From: Pseudomonadales bacterium
Lineage (GTDB): Bacteria; Pseudomonadota; Gammaproteobacteria; Pseudomonadales; Azotimanducaceae
Direction of reading: 5' to 3'
Length of the DNA stretch: 37,158 nucleotides
Assembly (NCBI GenBank): GCA_023300545.1
Contig: JALZVT010000055.1
Coordinates: forward strand, 1 to 37,158
The number at the start of each line of letters is the position of its first letter. Positions within the stretch are counted from its first letter, which is position 1. This document shows positions 8,072-15,952 of this stretch, one piece after another. A program made the translations under genes and the position numbers. The notes under the pieces were generated by a model. The model worked only from the letters and a program-made list of their open reading frames with translations, had not been told where the DNA came from and ran no database searches.

Positions 8072-9238
8072 ATGAGTGGCCCACTGAGCGGTTTCAAGAT
8101 TATCGATATGTCCCGGGTCTTGTCAGGCCCGATTTCGACGGGATTATTGGCTGACCAAGGCGCGGATGTCATCAAGGTAGAACCACCTGCCGGCGACATT
8201 GTTCGGCAGATGGGGGGTGGCAAAGGGATGGGGCCAGGCTTCCTCACGATCAATCGTGGTAAGCGCTCTATTGTTCTGGACTTGAAGTCAGAACAGGGCA
8301 TCGACGCGGTCAAACGGATGGTTGAGGGCGCGGATGTCTTTGTGCAGAACTTTCGACCCGGTGCGATCGAAGGCATGGGCCTTGGTTACGACGTGCTTAA
8401 GGCGATCAATCCCAAGCTAATCTACGTCTCGATCAGCGGCTTTGGCGAAACCGGACCTTACGCCCACAAACGGGTATACGACCCGGTCATCCAGGCGTTG
8501 TCAGGCATGGCAGATATTCAGGCCAATGATGCCAATGATCGGCCGCGCATGATGCGCACGGTCATTCCCGATAAAACAACCGGGCTGACAGTTGCACAGG
8601 CGATAACCGCTGCGCTGTTGTCCCGCGAGCGCACGGGTGAAGGCCAGAAAATTACGGTAGCGATGCTCGACACGATGATCGCCTATCTGTGGCCTGAAGG
8701 TCTTGCTGGTTTGACCATGGTAGGCAACGAGGCAAACGTGCGTACGGGGCAGCTTGCACAAGACCTTATTTTTAAATCGAAGGACGGCTATTTGACCTGC
8801 GGGGCGGTAAGCGATTCGGAATGGAAAGGGATGTGTGCTGCGCTGAATAAGCCGCAATGGCTTGACGACGAACGTTTCAACACTGCGCGTGGTCGGGTGG
8901 TGAATGCGCCGGCAAGACTGCAGGCGACGGGCGAAGTGATTGCCGAGCGGACAACGGCGGAGTGGCTCGAGTTGCTGGATTCCCACGGTGTGCCCTGTGC
9001 GCCGGTGCTGACCCGGCCGCAGATTCTCACGCACGAGCAGGTTGTCGAGAACAACATCGTGCAGGAATACAACCATCCTGGTCTGGGCCGCGTACGGCAA
9101 GCGCGGCCGGCAGCACAGTTTGAGAAAACGCCGACAAACACAGAACAACTCGCGCCGGAACTAGGTGCGGATGGTGCCGCGATACTGACAGAGCTGGGCT
9201 ATGACGAGACACAGATCGCGCAGGTGCTTGGCTCATGA
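8072..9238 (+). CDS. Family III CoA-transferase (CaiB/BaiF type)
   Basis: The 388-residue protein shows the family features: LSGPISTGLLADQGADVIKVE near the N terminus, FVQNFRPGAIEGMGLGYD, and the catalytic region KRVYDPVIQALSG with aspartate 137 at the nucleophile position. Family III enzymes move CoA between carboxylic acids through an aspartyl mixed anhydride and CoA thioester. The ATG at 8072 has AAGGA seven bases upstream; a TTG at 8054 is an inferior choice. The stop codon overlaps the start of the ureohydrolase (ATGA at 9235-9238), so the two are translationally coupled. This is the first gene of a four-gene operon. The substrate is unknown; a guanidino or amino carboxylic acid is suggested only by the neighbour. 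Confidence 0.92.
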   Translation: MSGPLSGFKIIDMSRVLSGPISTGLLADQGADVIKVEPPAGDIVRQMGGGKGMGPGFLTINRGKRSIVLDLKSEQGIDAVKRMVEGADVFVQNFRPGAIEGMGLGYDVLKAINPKLIYVSISGFGETGPYAHKRVYDPVIQALSGMADIQANDANDRPRMMRTVIPDKTTGLTVAQAITAALLSRERTGEGQKITVAMLDTMIAYLWPEGLAGLTMVGNEANVRTGQLAQDLIFKSKDGYLTCGAVSDSEWKGMCAALNKPQWLDDERFNTARGRVVNAPARLQATGEVIAERTTAEWLELLDSHGVPCAPVLTRPQILTHEQVVENNIVQEYNHPGLGRVRQARPAAQFEKTPTNTEQLAPELGADGAAILTELGYDETQIAQVLGS

Positions 9239-10191
9239 CGTCTAAGCGTTTTAATCAACCTTTGGGCGGCAACGAGATGCCGCGGTTTGCAGGCCCCGGT
9301 TCGATGTTTCGTTTGCCGGAACACCAGACCGCGCAAGGACTTGATATTGCCATTGCGGGGGTGCCGCTAGATATCGGCGCCAGCAACCGGCCAGGCGCGA
9401 GATTTGGCCCACGCGGAATTCGCGCCGAAAGCGTCTTGGTGCGACCCTACGGTATGTACACAGGGGCTGCGCCCTTCGATAGTTTTCAGATCGGCGATAT
9501 TGGCGATGTAGCGCTAAACACGTTTAACCTCGAAAAATCGATACCCATTATCGAAGACTTTTATCACGCTGTAGTGGGCGCCGGTGCTAAGCCGTTATCA
9601 ATGGGTGGCGACCATACAATCTCGCTGCCGATTTTGCGGGCGGTTGCCAAACAGCATGGCCCGGTGGCACTAGTGCATGTGGATGCACACGCAGATATCA
9701 ATGATTCGATGTTTGGTGAAAAAATTTGCCACGGCACCATCTTTCGCCGAGCCATTGAAGAAGGGCTGGTGAATCCGCACAAGATGACCCAGATTGGCTT
9801 GCGCACAACGGGTTATAGCGCGGACGACTTTGACTGGTCGCGCCAGCAGGGCGCGCGCGTGGTGCCGGCTGAAGACTGTTGGTACAAGTCACTGGCGCCG
9901 TTGATGGCCGAGGTGCGCGAGCAGGTTGGGCCAGATACACCAACCTATCTCACCTTTGACATCGATGGTCTCGATCCGAGTGTCGCTCCTGGCACGGGTA
10001 CCCCGGAGCCTGGCGGACTAACCGCGTCCCAGGGCATTGAGGTGATTCGCGGCGTGTGGGGGTTGAACTTGGTGGGTGCTGACTTGGTTGAGGTGGCGCC
10101 GGCCTATGACACCACGGGCAATACCGCCTTGCTGGCGGCGAATTTAATGTTTGAAATGCTCTGCAGCTTTCCGGGCTGTGTGCGCAGGTAA
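9235..10191 (+). CDS. gbuA: Ureohydrolase, guanidinobutyrase-like (agmatinase/arginase family)
   Basis: The 318-residue protein has every Mn-binding residue of the family: H127 in MGGDH, D150, H152 and D154 in VDAHAD, and D242 and D244 in FDIDGLDP. Its N terminus (NQPLGGNEMPRF.G), the segment YGMYTGAAPFDSFQIGDIGD and the C-terminal YDTTGNTALLAANL closely resemble, from memory, Pseudomonas guanidinobutyrase and guanidinopropionase rather than short agmatinases. Such enzymes cut a guanidino group to release urea: 4-guanidinobutyrate gives 4-aminobutyrate, and 3-guanidinopropionate gives beta-alanine. The ATG overlaps the CoA-transferase stop, and the next gene starts five bases after its own stop. 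The family is certain; the precise substrate is inferred, and agmatine remains possible. Confidence 0.9.
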   Translation: MTSKRFNQPLGGNEMPRFAGPGSMFRLPEHQTAQGLDIAIAGVPLDIGASNRPGARFGPRGIRAESVLVRPYGMYTGAAPFDSFQIGDIGDVALNTFNLEKSIPIIEDFYHAVVGAGAKPLSMGGDHTISLPILRAVAKQHGPVALVHVDAHADINDSMFGEKICHGTIFRRAIEEGLVNPHKMTQIGLRTTGYSADDFDWSRQQGARVVPAEDCWYKSLAPLMAEVREQVGPDTPTYLTFDIDGLDPSVAPGTGTPEPGGLTASQGIEVIRGVWGLNLVGADLVEVAPAYDTTGNTALLAANLMFEMLCSFPGCVRR

Positions 10192-10196
10192 GTACA

Positions 10197-11042
10197 ATGA
10201 CTGGACAGACACCATCACTAGAAGTAGCGGCACGCGGGCTTGCGTCAGGCGAGCGACTCGCGGGTAAGGTCGCCATTGTTGTTGGCGCGGGGCAAACCCC
10301 GGGAGAAACCATCGGTAATGGCCGAGCAACCGCTTTGCGTTACGCCGCTGAAGGCGCTCAGGTGCTGTGTGTTGATCGCGAATTGGAGCGTGCCCAAGAA
10401 ACGGTAGCGCTCATTGAGCAGCTGGGTGGGCGTGCGTTGGCAACCGCTGCTAACGCGGTGAACGAGCAGGAGTGCAGTGCCTTTATTGATCTGTGCATTG
10501 CGTCTTTTGGCCAGCTCGACATCCTGCACAACAACGTGGGAATCGGTGCCGGTGATTCGGGTGCGACGAGCATGCGCGAAGACGTTTGGGATCGAATTAT
10601 GGCGGTGAATCTCAAAGGCGTTGTGTTTGCCTGCAAACACGCGTTGCCACATCTGCGCGCGCAATCTTCGGGGGTGATTACTAATATTTCCTCGGCCGCA
10701 GCGGTAGCGTCTGTAGGCATATTGGCTTACAAGTCGTCGAAGGCGGCGTTGAATGCGTATACGCAATCGCTGGCTACGGGTAACGCGAAATATGGGGTGC
10801 GTGCAAACGTCATCGCCCCTGGCTTGATGAACACACCCATGGCCGTTGAAGGTAATGTCGCTGCGGGTCGGGACCGTGCTGAGGTGATCGCGTCTCGCGA
10901 CCGTACTGTTCCCTTGCAAGGTGGCATGGGCAGCGCGTGGGATGTGGCTAACGCGGCCTTGTTTCTCGCCTCTGAAGAGGCAAAATTTGTCACCGGTATT
11001 GTGTTACCGGTTGATGGTGGTCAGTCGGCACGCGTAGGGTAA
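10197..11042 (+). CDS. Short-chain dehydrogenase/reductase (SDR)
   Basis: The 281-residue enzyme has a Rossmann nucleotide site written as GAGQTPGETIGNG (residues 30-42), longer than the usual TGxxxGxG. It also has NNVG at 112-115, a serine pair at 165-166 and the catalytic Y178-xxx-K182. The segment LFLASEEAKFVTGIVLPVDGG is the normal C-terminal SDR motif. A 22-residue extension precedes the core. It should oxidise or reduce an alcohol/carbonyl pair with NAD(P). It starts five bases after the ureohydrolase stop with AGGTAAG just upstream, and the cupin gene follows 12 bases after its stop, so it is an internal operon gene. The substrate is unknown; it may act on the carbon skeleton left by the upstream enzymes (inference). 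Confidence 0.92.
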   Translation: MTGQTPSLEVAARGLASGERLAGKVAIVVGAGQTPGETIGNGRATALRYAAEGAQVLCVDRELERAQETVALIEQLGGRALATAANAVNEQECSAFIDLCIASFGQLDILHNNVGIGAGDSGATSMREDVWDRIMAVNLKGVVFACKHALPHLRAQSSGVITNISSAAAVASVGILAYKSSKAALNAYTQSLATGNAKYGVRANVIAPGLMNTPMAVEGNVAAGRDRAEVIASRDRTVPLQGGMGSAWDVANAALFLASEEAKFVTGIVLPVDGGQSARVG

Positions 11043-11054
11043 AAGGTAGGAAGT

Positions 11055-11489
11055 ATGCGAGAGAACAAAACACCAGGCACTTCACCACTGGGACACTATC
11101 AGTTTGTGCATGATAAAGGCGCTGAGGCGAGCTGGAGTCCGGGGTTGCGAGACATCTTCGATTACCGAGATCTCGGTATAGCCGCTGCGACAGACGGCGA
11201 TTTTGTTGCCCAGATTGTGCGGGCTAACGGCAAAAAAGCGAGCTCGGCAGTGCAAGAATGGCATGTTCACGACTGTCGCTTTCAGTTTGTGCAGGTGCTG
11301 GAAGGCTGGGCAACCTTTGAATACGACGGGCAAGGTGTGCGTACCATTCGTAAGGGGGACACCGTGTTTCAACCGCCTGGCATTCGTCACCGGGAACTCG
11401 AATGTTCAGAGGATTTTAGCGTTTTGGAAATCGTATCGCCGGCTGACTTCGCGACGCGAGAAGTGTCCACGCCTGAACAAATAGTCTAG
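11055..11489 (+). CDS. Cupin-domain protein
   Basis: The 144-residue protein is a single cupin barrel. The first motif is present as EWHVHDCRFQFVQVLEGWATFEYDG, with two histidines and a downstream glutamate. The second is GDTVFQPPGIRHRELECSEDFSVLEIV, with PPGIRH supplying the last metal-ligand histidine. The N-terminal LGHYQFV and FDYRDLGIAAATDGDFVAQIVRA are seen in small stand-alone cupins of unknown function. A good ribosome-binding site (TAGGAAG) lies just before the ATG. It is the last gene of the CoA-transferase operon and converges on the DUF5916 gene with ten bases between the stop codons. It could be an isomerase, a dioxygenase or a small ligand sensor; sequence alone does not decide. 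Confidence 0.88.
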   Translation: MRENKTPGTSPLGHYQFVHDKGAEASWSPGLRDIFDYRDLGIAAATDGDFVAQIVRANGKKASSAVQEWHVHDCRFQFVQVLEGWATFEYDGQGVRTIRKGDTVFQPPGIRHRELECSEDFSVLEIVSPADFATREVSTPEQIV

Positions 11490-11499
11490 CGGTTGGTAA

Positions 11500-13992
11500 C
11501 TAACCGCCGAAGCGGTACCGCAGCTTCACCACCAGCTGATCAACGATGGGCTGATTCCAGCTTCGATCCAGCAGGTCATTGAAGCTTTCATCGCGCAGGG
11601 CAAAACCGACGTCTGAGGTGCGGGTGTAGACGACAAATAGATCGGACAGGGGAGCAAGCTCCCAGCGGTAGCGCGCTTGAATAACCATGTCGGAGAGTGC
11701 GAAATCATCCGGCCTGCCTCTTGGTTTTCGGGTAGGAATGAGATCGTCTGGTGTTTCCGAAACCAGAAAGAACTCGTCTTCCCGGGCTTTGATGGCAACC
11801 CATTGAGCCGAGATTCGCAGTTGCTGGCGGGCAGAAAAATAGTATTCGATACCAAGTCGGGGCTGCCACTGGGTCGCGTCAAAGGTTGTGAAATTTCGAT
11901 TTTCTTGGTGCAGCAGCCAGCCCTGTCGGTCGCGATAGCGCACGGATAACTCAACATTGAGCTGATCCATTGGCCGCCAGGTAACGGCCGCATTGGCGCT
12001 GTAGGAGTCGCCGCCTAAGCTCTCTTCGTCGAACGCTAGGCCCACTTCGTAGCGGAATCTGTTTGAGCTGTTAGTGGAGTAGCGCAGACTGCCGCTGCTG
12101 CGCTCGGTCACGCGGTAACTACCGTTACCAAAACTGTTGAGGTCGTCGAAGCCAGGCGTCAAGTGCCCAAGCCGCGCTGTGAGGCTGGAGAAATTCTTAA
12201 ACGTCAGCCGATTTGATAGGAAAACGCCGGTTCCGAGATACTCATTATCGGTGTTTCTATCACTAAAGCCCCTAATATCAAACTGATTGTTACGACCGAT
12301 GATTGGATTGCTGTTGGTGCGAATATGCGAGGCGCGAATTCGACTGCGATCATTGCGACCGAGAAAGCCAAGGTCGTTGATATCGACATGACGGTCCATG
12401 TGTTCGAGGCCTAACCGATAGCGCCGCCCGCGCTTTGGTGTCACTTCAAAATCGACAAAACCGCCATAACCTCTTTCCTCACCGTCGATATCAGAGGTGA
12501 ACACCTGGCCATCGATGGCTAGACCGCCGTTGGGTGATAGATAGTGACCATCGAGACCTTGGGCCAGTGCATCACCCTGGTTGTGTAACACGGCGGTAGC
12601 AAGTACGCCAAAGGCTCGATAAGCACCGCCTTCGTTGTCTTCGTACAGTACTCGGGCGATGGCGTAGTCACTGCCTTCAACCTGTAAGTTCTCATCCAGA
12701 AGCGCGCCGTTTGCGTCTGGAATGTTGGCGTCAAACTTGGTTTGTTTTTCGAGCGCCCCAAGAAAACCGTAGCGAATGCGTCCCGATTGGCCGCTCACTT
12801 TGGCGGCTCCGATGAGCTCTGCAGGCTGAATTAGCTGACGTTGGCTGATGTTGAGACCATCTGGATTGCTGGGTTCCCGAGCTCTGCCGCCAATGCGTCG
12901 ACTGTTCACCATGGTGTAGGGGTTGCCGCCGCTGCCGACGCCATTGCGATTAATAGCGGCACGCGGGGAGGCGACAAAAATTTCCTGGCCCTCCTGAAAG
13001 AACAAACGTTTCTCCGGAAAGAAGTTCTCCACCGCGGTTAGGTTAATCACCACGTCGTCAGATTCAACGCCGCCGAAGTCTGGGTTGATGGTGGCATTGA
13101 CTTGAAAATTTGTTGATGGCCGCCAAAACAGGTCGGCTCCGAGGCGGTAGCCCACCTCATTGTCGATGTTGTCGCCGGTGACGGCAGCAAAGGGATAGAT
13201 GTTGTATTGCTGGCGGGGCTGCACCTCGCGCATGTTCATGGGTTGCAAGGCTGACATGAATACCGGCTTAGTGCTGGGCAGTGCCGGCCAGCCCCAACGC
13301 TCGTCGAGATAGGCAACCTTGCGCGACATGTAGAGGCCCATTGACCGCACATCGCCCGTTGTTGGCATTGCGACGGTACCCCATGGGATAAAGAACTCGG
13401 CACTCCAGCCGCGCTGGGTAACTGCGGTTGCCGAACGCCATGGGCCATCCCAGTCTGGCGAGAATTTTCGTTCAGGCAGAATAGTGCCATCTTGAATAGA
13501 CCCTCCCAGATTGACGCCAAACCAGAAGCCGTAACGACCTTCGCCAGAGGTGTCGAGAGTGATATTAATGCTGTCACGATTGAGTGCGCGCACGTCACGA
13601 CCCGAAAAACGACTGATTAATGTGCCTTCGGGCTGGGCCATGTCGATCCCCACGTACAAACCGCGTTCGGTATGCACGAAGCGTACGAGGGTTTCGCTGC
13701 TGCTGGGTGCGAGGGTATCTGGATCGATAACCACAAACTCGTCATAAGCGGGCAAGGTTAACCAGATGGCCTCATCCAGCTTGCCGTCGATTTCTATCTG
13801 AATCTCGGATGCGGCAACGCTTGCGATATCGATCGCTTCGTTGTTGGTGATCTGCACCCGTCCAGGGATTTGTGCCAGTGCCATCGGCGTGCTCAGGGCG
13901 CTGAGAATCAACGCCACACTTAGCGTGCGAGCAGCAAACAGCGCTCGATGCGCAGCGCGAGTTATTGGCAATCGATGTGGGTCACAAACCAA
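11500..13992 (-). CDS. CBM9-like / DUF5916 outer-membrane beta-barrel protein
   Basis: About 830 residues. After a signal peptide ending near STPMALAQ, a CBM9-like domain begins with IQIEIDGKLDEAIWLTLPAYDEFVVIDP. The rest (FRPSTNFQVNATINPDFGGVESDD, FFPEKRLFFQEGQEIF, then many alternating aromatic strands) is the DUF5916 beta-barrel, ending in VKLRYRFGG. Function is unknown; members are thought to be outer-membrane proteins. The start is uncertain. No ATG gives a full signal peptide, so I chose a TTG at 13992, eight bases past the DUF3604 stop. TTG at 13971 is an alternative, and ATG at 13884 would lose the export signal. The reading frame stays open into the DUF3604 gene, but that part is an overlap shadow. 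It is cotranscribed with DUF3604. Confidence 0.85.
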   Translation of the reverse strand: MVCDPHRLPITRAAHRALFAARTLSVALILSALSTPMALAQIPGRVQITNNEAIDIASVAASEIQIEIDGKLDEAIWLTLPAYDEFVVIDPDTLAPSSSETLVRFVHTERGLYVGIDMAQPEGTLISRFSGRDVRALNRDSINITLDTSGEGRYGFWFGVNLGGSIQDGTILPERKFSPDWDGPWRSATAVTQRGWSAEFFIPWGTVAMPTTGDVRSMGLYMSRKVAYLDERWGWPALPSTKPVFMSALQPMNMREVQPRQQYNIYPFAAVTGDNIDNEVGYRLGADLFWRPSTNFQVNATINPDFGGVESDDVVINLTAVENFFPEKRLFFQEGQEIFVASPRAAINRNGVGSGGNPYTMVNSRRIGGRAREPSNPDGLNISQRQLIQPAELIGAAKVSGQSGRIRYGFLGALEKQTKFDANIPDANGALLDENLQVEGSDYAIARVLYEDNEGGAYRAFGVLATAVLHNQGDALAQGLDGHYLSPNGGLAIDGQVFTSDIDGEERGYGGFVDFEVTPKRGRRYRLGLEHMDRHVDINDLGFLGRNDRSRIRASHIRTNSNPIIGRNNQFDIRGFSDRNTDNEYLGTGVFLSNRLTFKNFSSLTARLGHLTPGFDDLNSFGNGSYRVTERSSGSLRYSTNSSNRFRYEVGLAFDEESLGGDSYSANAAVTWRPMDQLNVELSVRYRDRQGWLLHQENRNFTTFDATQWQPRLGIEYYFSARQQLRISAQWVAIKAREDEFFLVSETPDDLIPTRKPRGRPDDFALSDMVIQARYRWELAPLSDLFVVYTRTSDVGFALRDESFNDLLDRSWNQPIVDQLVVKLRYRFGG

Positions 13993-13999
13993 ACTTGTC

Positions 14000-15928
14000 T
14001 CAGCGACCCGGTGTGAACCAGATGGGTGACGACCAGGCGCGCTCTTGAATGGTGGCGTGCATGTCGGGGCGCGGCACCACACCGGCTCGAATGGCGTCCC
14101 AGGTTGACCAACGGCAGATTGGATTCTCCAGTACCCGAGCGTAGTAGAACGCGTTCTGATCCGCGTTGAATTCAGGGTCTTCCCACACCGTTTTGAGTTC
14201 ACTGGCGCCGCTGTTGGCGCTGACGCTGCAGTCACTGATATTCACGCTTGCGCCATTGTCGGGGCAGCGGTGGGTCGCTGGATCGACTTTTAGCCCATCA
14301 GAACAGGCAATGTCGAACACCTTTTCCTGGGCCTCGCCGTCGACAACCCAGCCTTTGACCACCTGCAGGCGTTGCAGGGCGCCACTGTCGTTGTCGCGCA
14401 TGGCCCAGGCATAGAAGCTGGGTATTTTGTGGGGCGCATCAGCGGCGGCGGGTGCGAGATCGCCGCCCATGGGAACGCCCATGGTGTACAGCGTCTTGAT
14501 TTGGGTGGTCTCATCAACTGTCGCCTTGCCCAGTGCATAGCCCCCGAAGAAACGCAGTTTGATGTGTGGCCCAGACGTTGAGAAGGTTTCTTTGCGACGG
14601 AAAGCGTCGTAGATGGCCGAGCGTGTATTGGATTCGGCCCAGACTCCAGCCAGACCGGAGCCACCCCAGTATTGCGAGGCACCATTGGCGTATTTTTCGC
14701 CGTTCGGGCCTGGCTGGTCGAGTGGCACCGAGCCACGCAGCTGTGGCTCGATATCCAGTACTCCGGTTTTGCTCCAGTAGTTGTCTTCGTCGAAGGAGCC
14801 CGCAGCGTTGTGAGTATCTGATGAGCCGATAACGCCAAACTGGTAAGGGTTGAAACCCTTTTGGTCTTGCATCACCAGGCCATTCAGAAAGGCCTCACGC
14901 ACATAGCTGCCCTGTGGACTGCTTTTTAGGTTGGATGCGACCCGTAGCGGCATGATTTCGAAGTCTGCCCACTCGTCGTTTGGGGACAGCAGGGGATGGG
15001 TGTCTGATGTGCCCTTCACCTGGGTGTTCTCGACAATGGGTTCGTTGCGCATGCGTTGCTCGGCGTAGTCGGCGTCGAATTCGCTGCCGTCCCATTTGGT
15101 TTGCGCAAACATCCAGCCGTCGGAGCCGTTTGAATTGTGGGGAATGGCCAACCCTTCTATACCGTCATCACGCTGGGCGTCGAGCCAATCCCACAGTTCT
15201 TCGGGTTGGGTGTCATAGGCGGCAAACGGCAGATTGGGTACTTCGCTGCCGCGAAACACCACGTTGCGGTGCAGGTTTTGAAATTCGTTGCCTGACTTGG
15301 TGTATTCGTAGGCGATAAAGGCGGTGAAGTTACCGGGGTCGTTGTGGCGTTCAGCGGAAGCAATGATTTGCTGCCAGGCGTTGAGTGCGATGGGCGTGTT
15401 GCGTAACTCATCTTCGGCGCCGGAGCTGCGCATTCGAAACAGATGCCCAAGTACCGCCTGAAAAGCCGCGGTGGAGCCCGTTACGTCGGTGGCGTTGCGA
15501 ACAAATTCGGCAATGGGGTGGTCAGCAAACTCACTATCAGACTCAGCGAGGTTGGGCATCATGCCCAGATAAATGTCGTGGTCGGAGACTGCCTGAAAGT
15601 CGAGTGGTTTCTTGAGTTGCATCTTGAAACCGGAGGCGTGCTCGATCGGGTCGCCCTTGGCAAACCGATACGCGTCATCGGGCGTGCGGCGTGTGCCCAT
15701 TAAAAACGCATCAAATGAGAAGCGAGTGTGCACGTGTAGGTCACCAAAGAACGCGTCACGCTCTGGGTTATAGGTGATTGAGGGGGTGCTCGCTGGGAGG
15801 TTTGCGACGGCCGAATCGGTGTTTGTTGAGGTGGTCTCTGTACGCTCGGCGCAAGCGCCTAGGCCCGTGAGTAACGTGGCTGCAAGGACCGTGCGAGTGA
15901 ATCTGCCAGAAAGAGGCCTGAGTATCAT
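14000..15928 (-). CDS. DUF3604 lipoprotein
   Basis: The 642-residue protein starts with a lipoprotein signal (ATLLTGLGAC, lipid-modified cysteine 26) and a serine/threonine-rich linker. The DUF3604 domain then opens with DAFFGDLHVHTRFSFDAF, where GDLHVHT at 62-68 resembles the metal-binding HxH of PHP-type phosphoesterases. Further conserved blocks are FKMQLKKPLDFQAVSDHD, FIAYEYTKS, IPHNSNGSDGWMF, GVIGSSDTHN and WAESNTRSAIYDAFRRKETFSTSGPHI. The many histidines and aspartates suggest a metallohydrolase anchored in the envelope, but the family is uncharacterised. DUF5916 begins just after its stop, and the membrane protein gene lies 24 bases upstream, so the three look like one operon. Confidence 0.92.
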   Translation of the reverse strand: MILRPLSGRFTRTVLAATLLTGLGACAERTETTSTNTDSAVANLPASTPSITYNPERDAFFGDLHVHTRFSFDAFLMGTRRTPDDAYRFAKGDPIEHASGFKMQLKKPLDFQAVSDHDIYLGMMPNLAESDSEFADHPIAEFVRNATDVTGSTAAFQAVLGHLFRMRSSGAEDELRNTPIALNAWQQIIASAERHNDPGNFTAFIAYEYTKSGNEFQNLHRNVVFRGSEVPNLPFAAYDTQPEELWDWLDAQRDDGIEGLAIPHNSNGSDGWMFAQTKWDGSEFDADYAEQRMRNEPIVENTQVKGTSDTHPLLSPNDEWADFEIMPLRVASNLKSSPQGSYVREAFLNGLVMQDQKGFNPYQFGVIGSSDTHNAAGSFDEDNYWSKTGVLDIEPQLRGSVPLDQPGPNGEKYANGASQYWGGSGLAGVWAESNTRSAIYDAFRRKETFSTSGPHIKLRFFGGYALGKATVDETTQIKTLYTMGVPMGGDLAPAAADAPHKIPSFYAWAMRDNDSGALQRLQVVKGWVVDGEAQEKVFDIACSDGLKVDPATHRCPDNGASVNISDCSVSANSGASELKTVWEDPEFNADQNAFYYARVLENPICRWSTWDAIRAGVVPRPDMHATIQERAWSSPIWFTPGR

Positions 15929-15952
15929 AATGTGCTCTTTTCAATGAGTTAT

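Noticed and set aside
855-11489. A single large biosynthetic or degradation gene cluster
   Set aside because: Strand switches at 4123/4273, 5532/5567 and 7981/8072 and unrelated gene families argue for several small units rather than one cluster.
11489-11507. GCGGTT/AACCGC inverted repeat between convergent stops
   Set aside because: The stem is only six base pairs and no T-run follows on either strand, so I do not call it a terminator.
14003-14235. 5' extension of the DUF5916 frame into DUF3604
   Set aside because: The extension is proline/arginine/threonine-rich with no domain, and the signal peptide begins after the DUF3604 stop.
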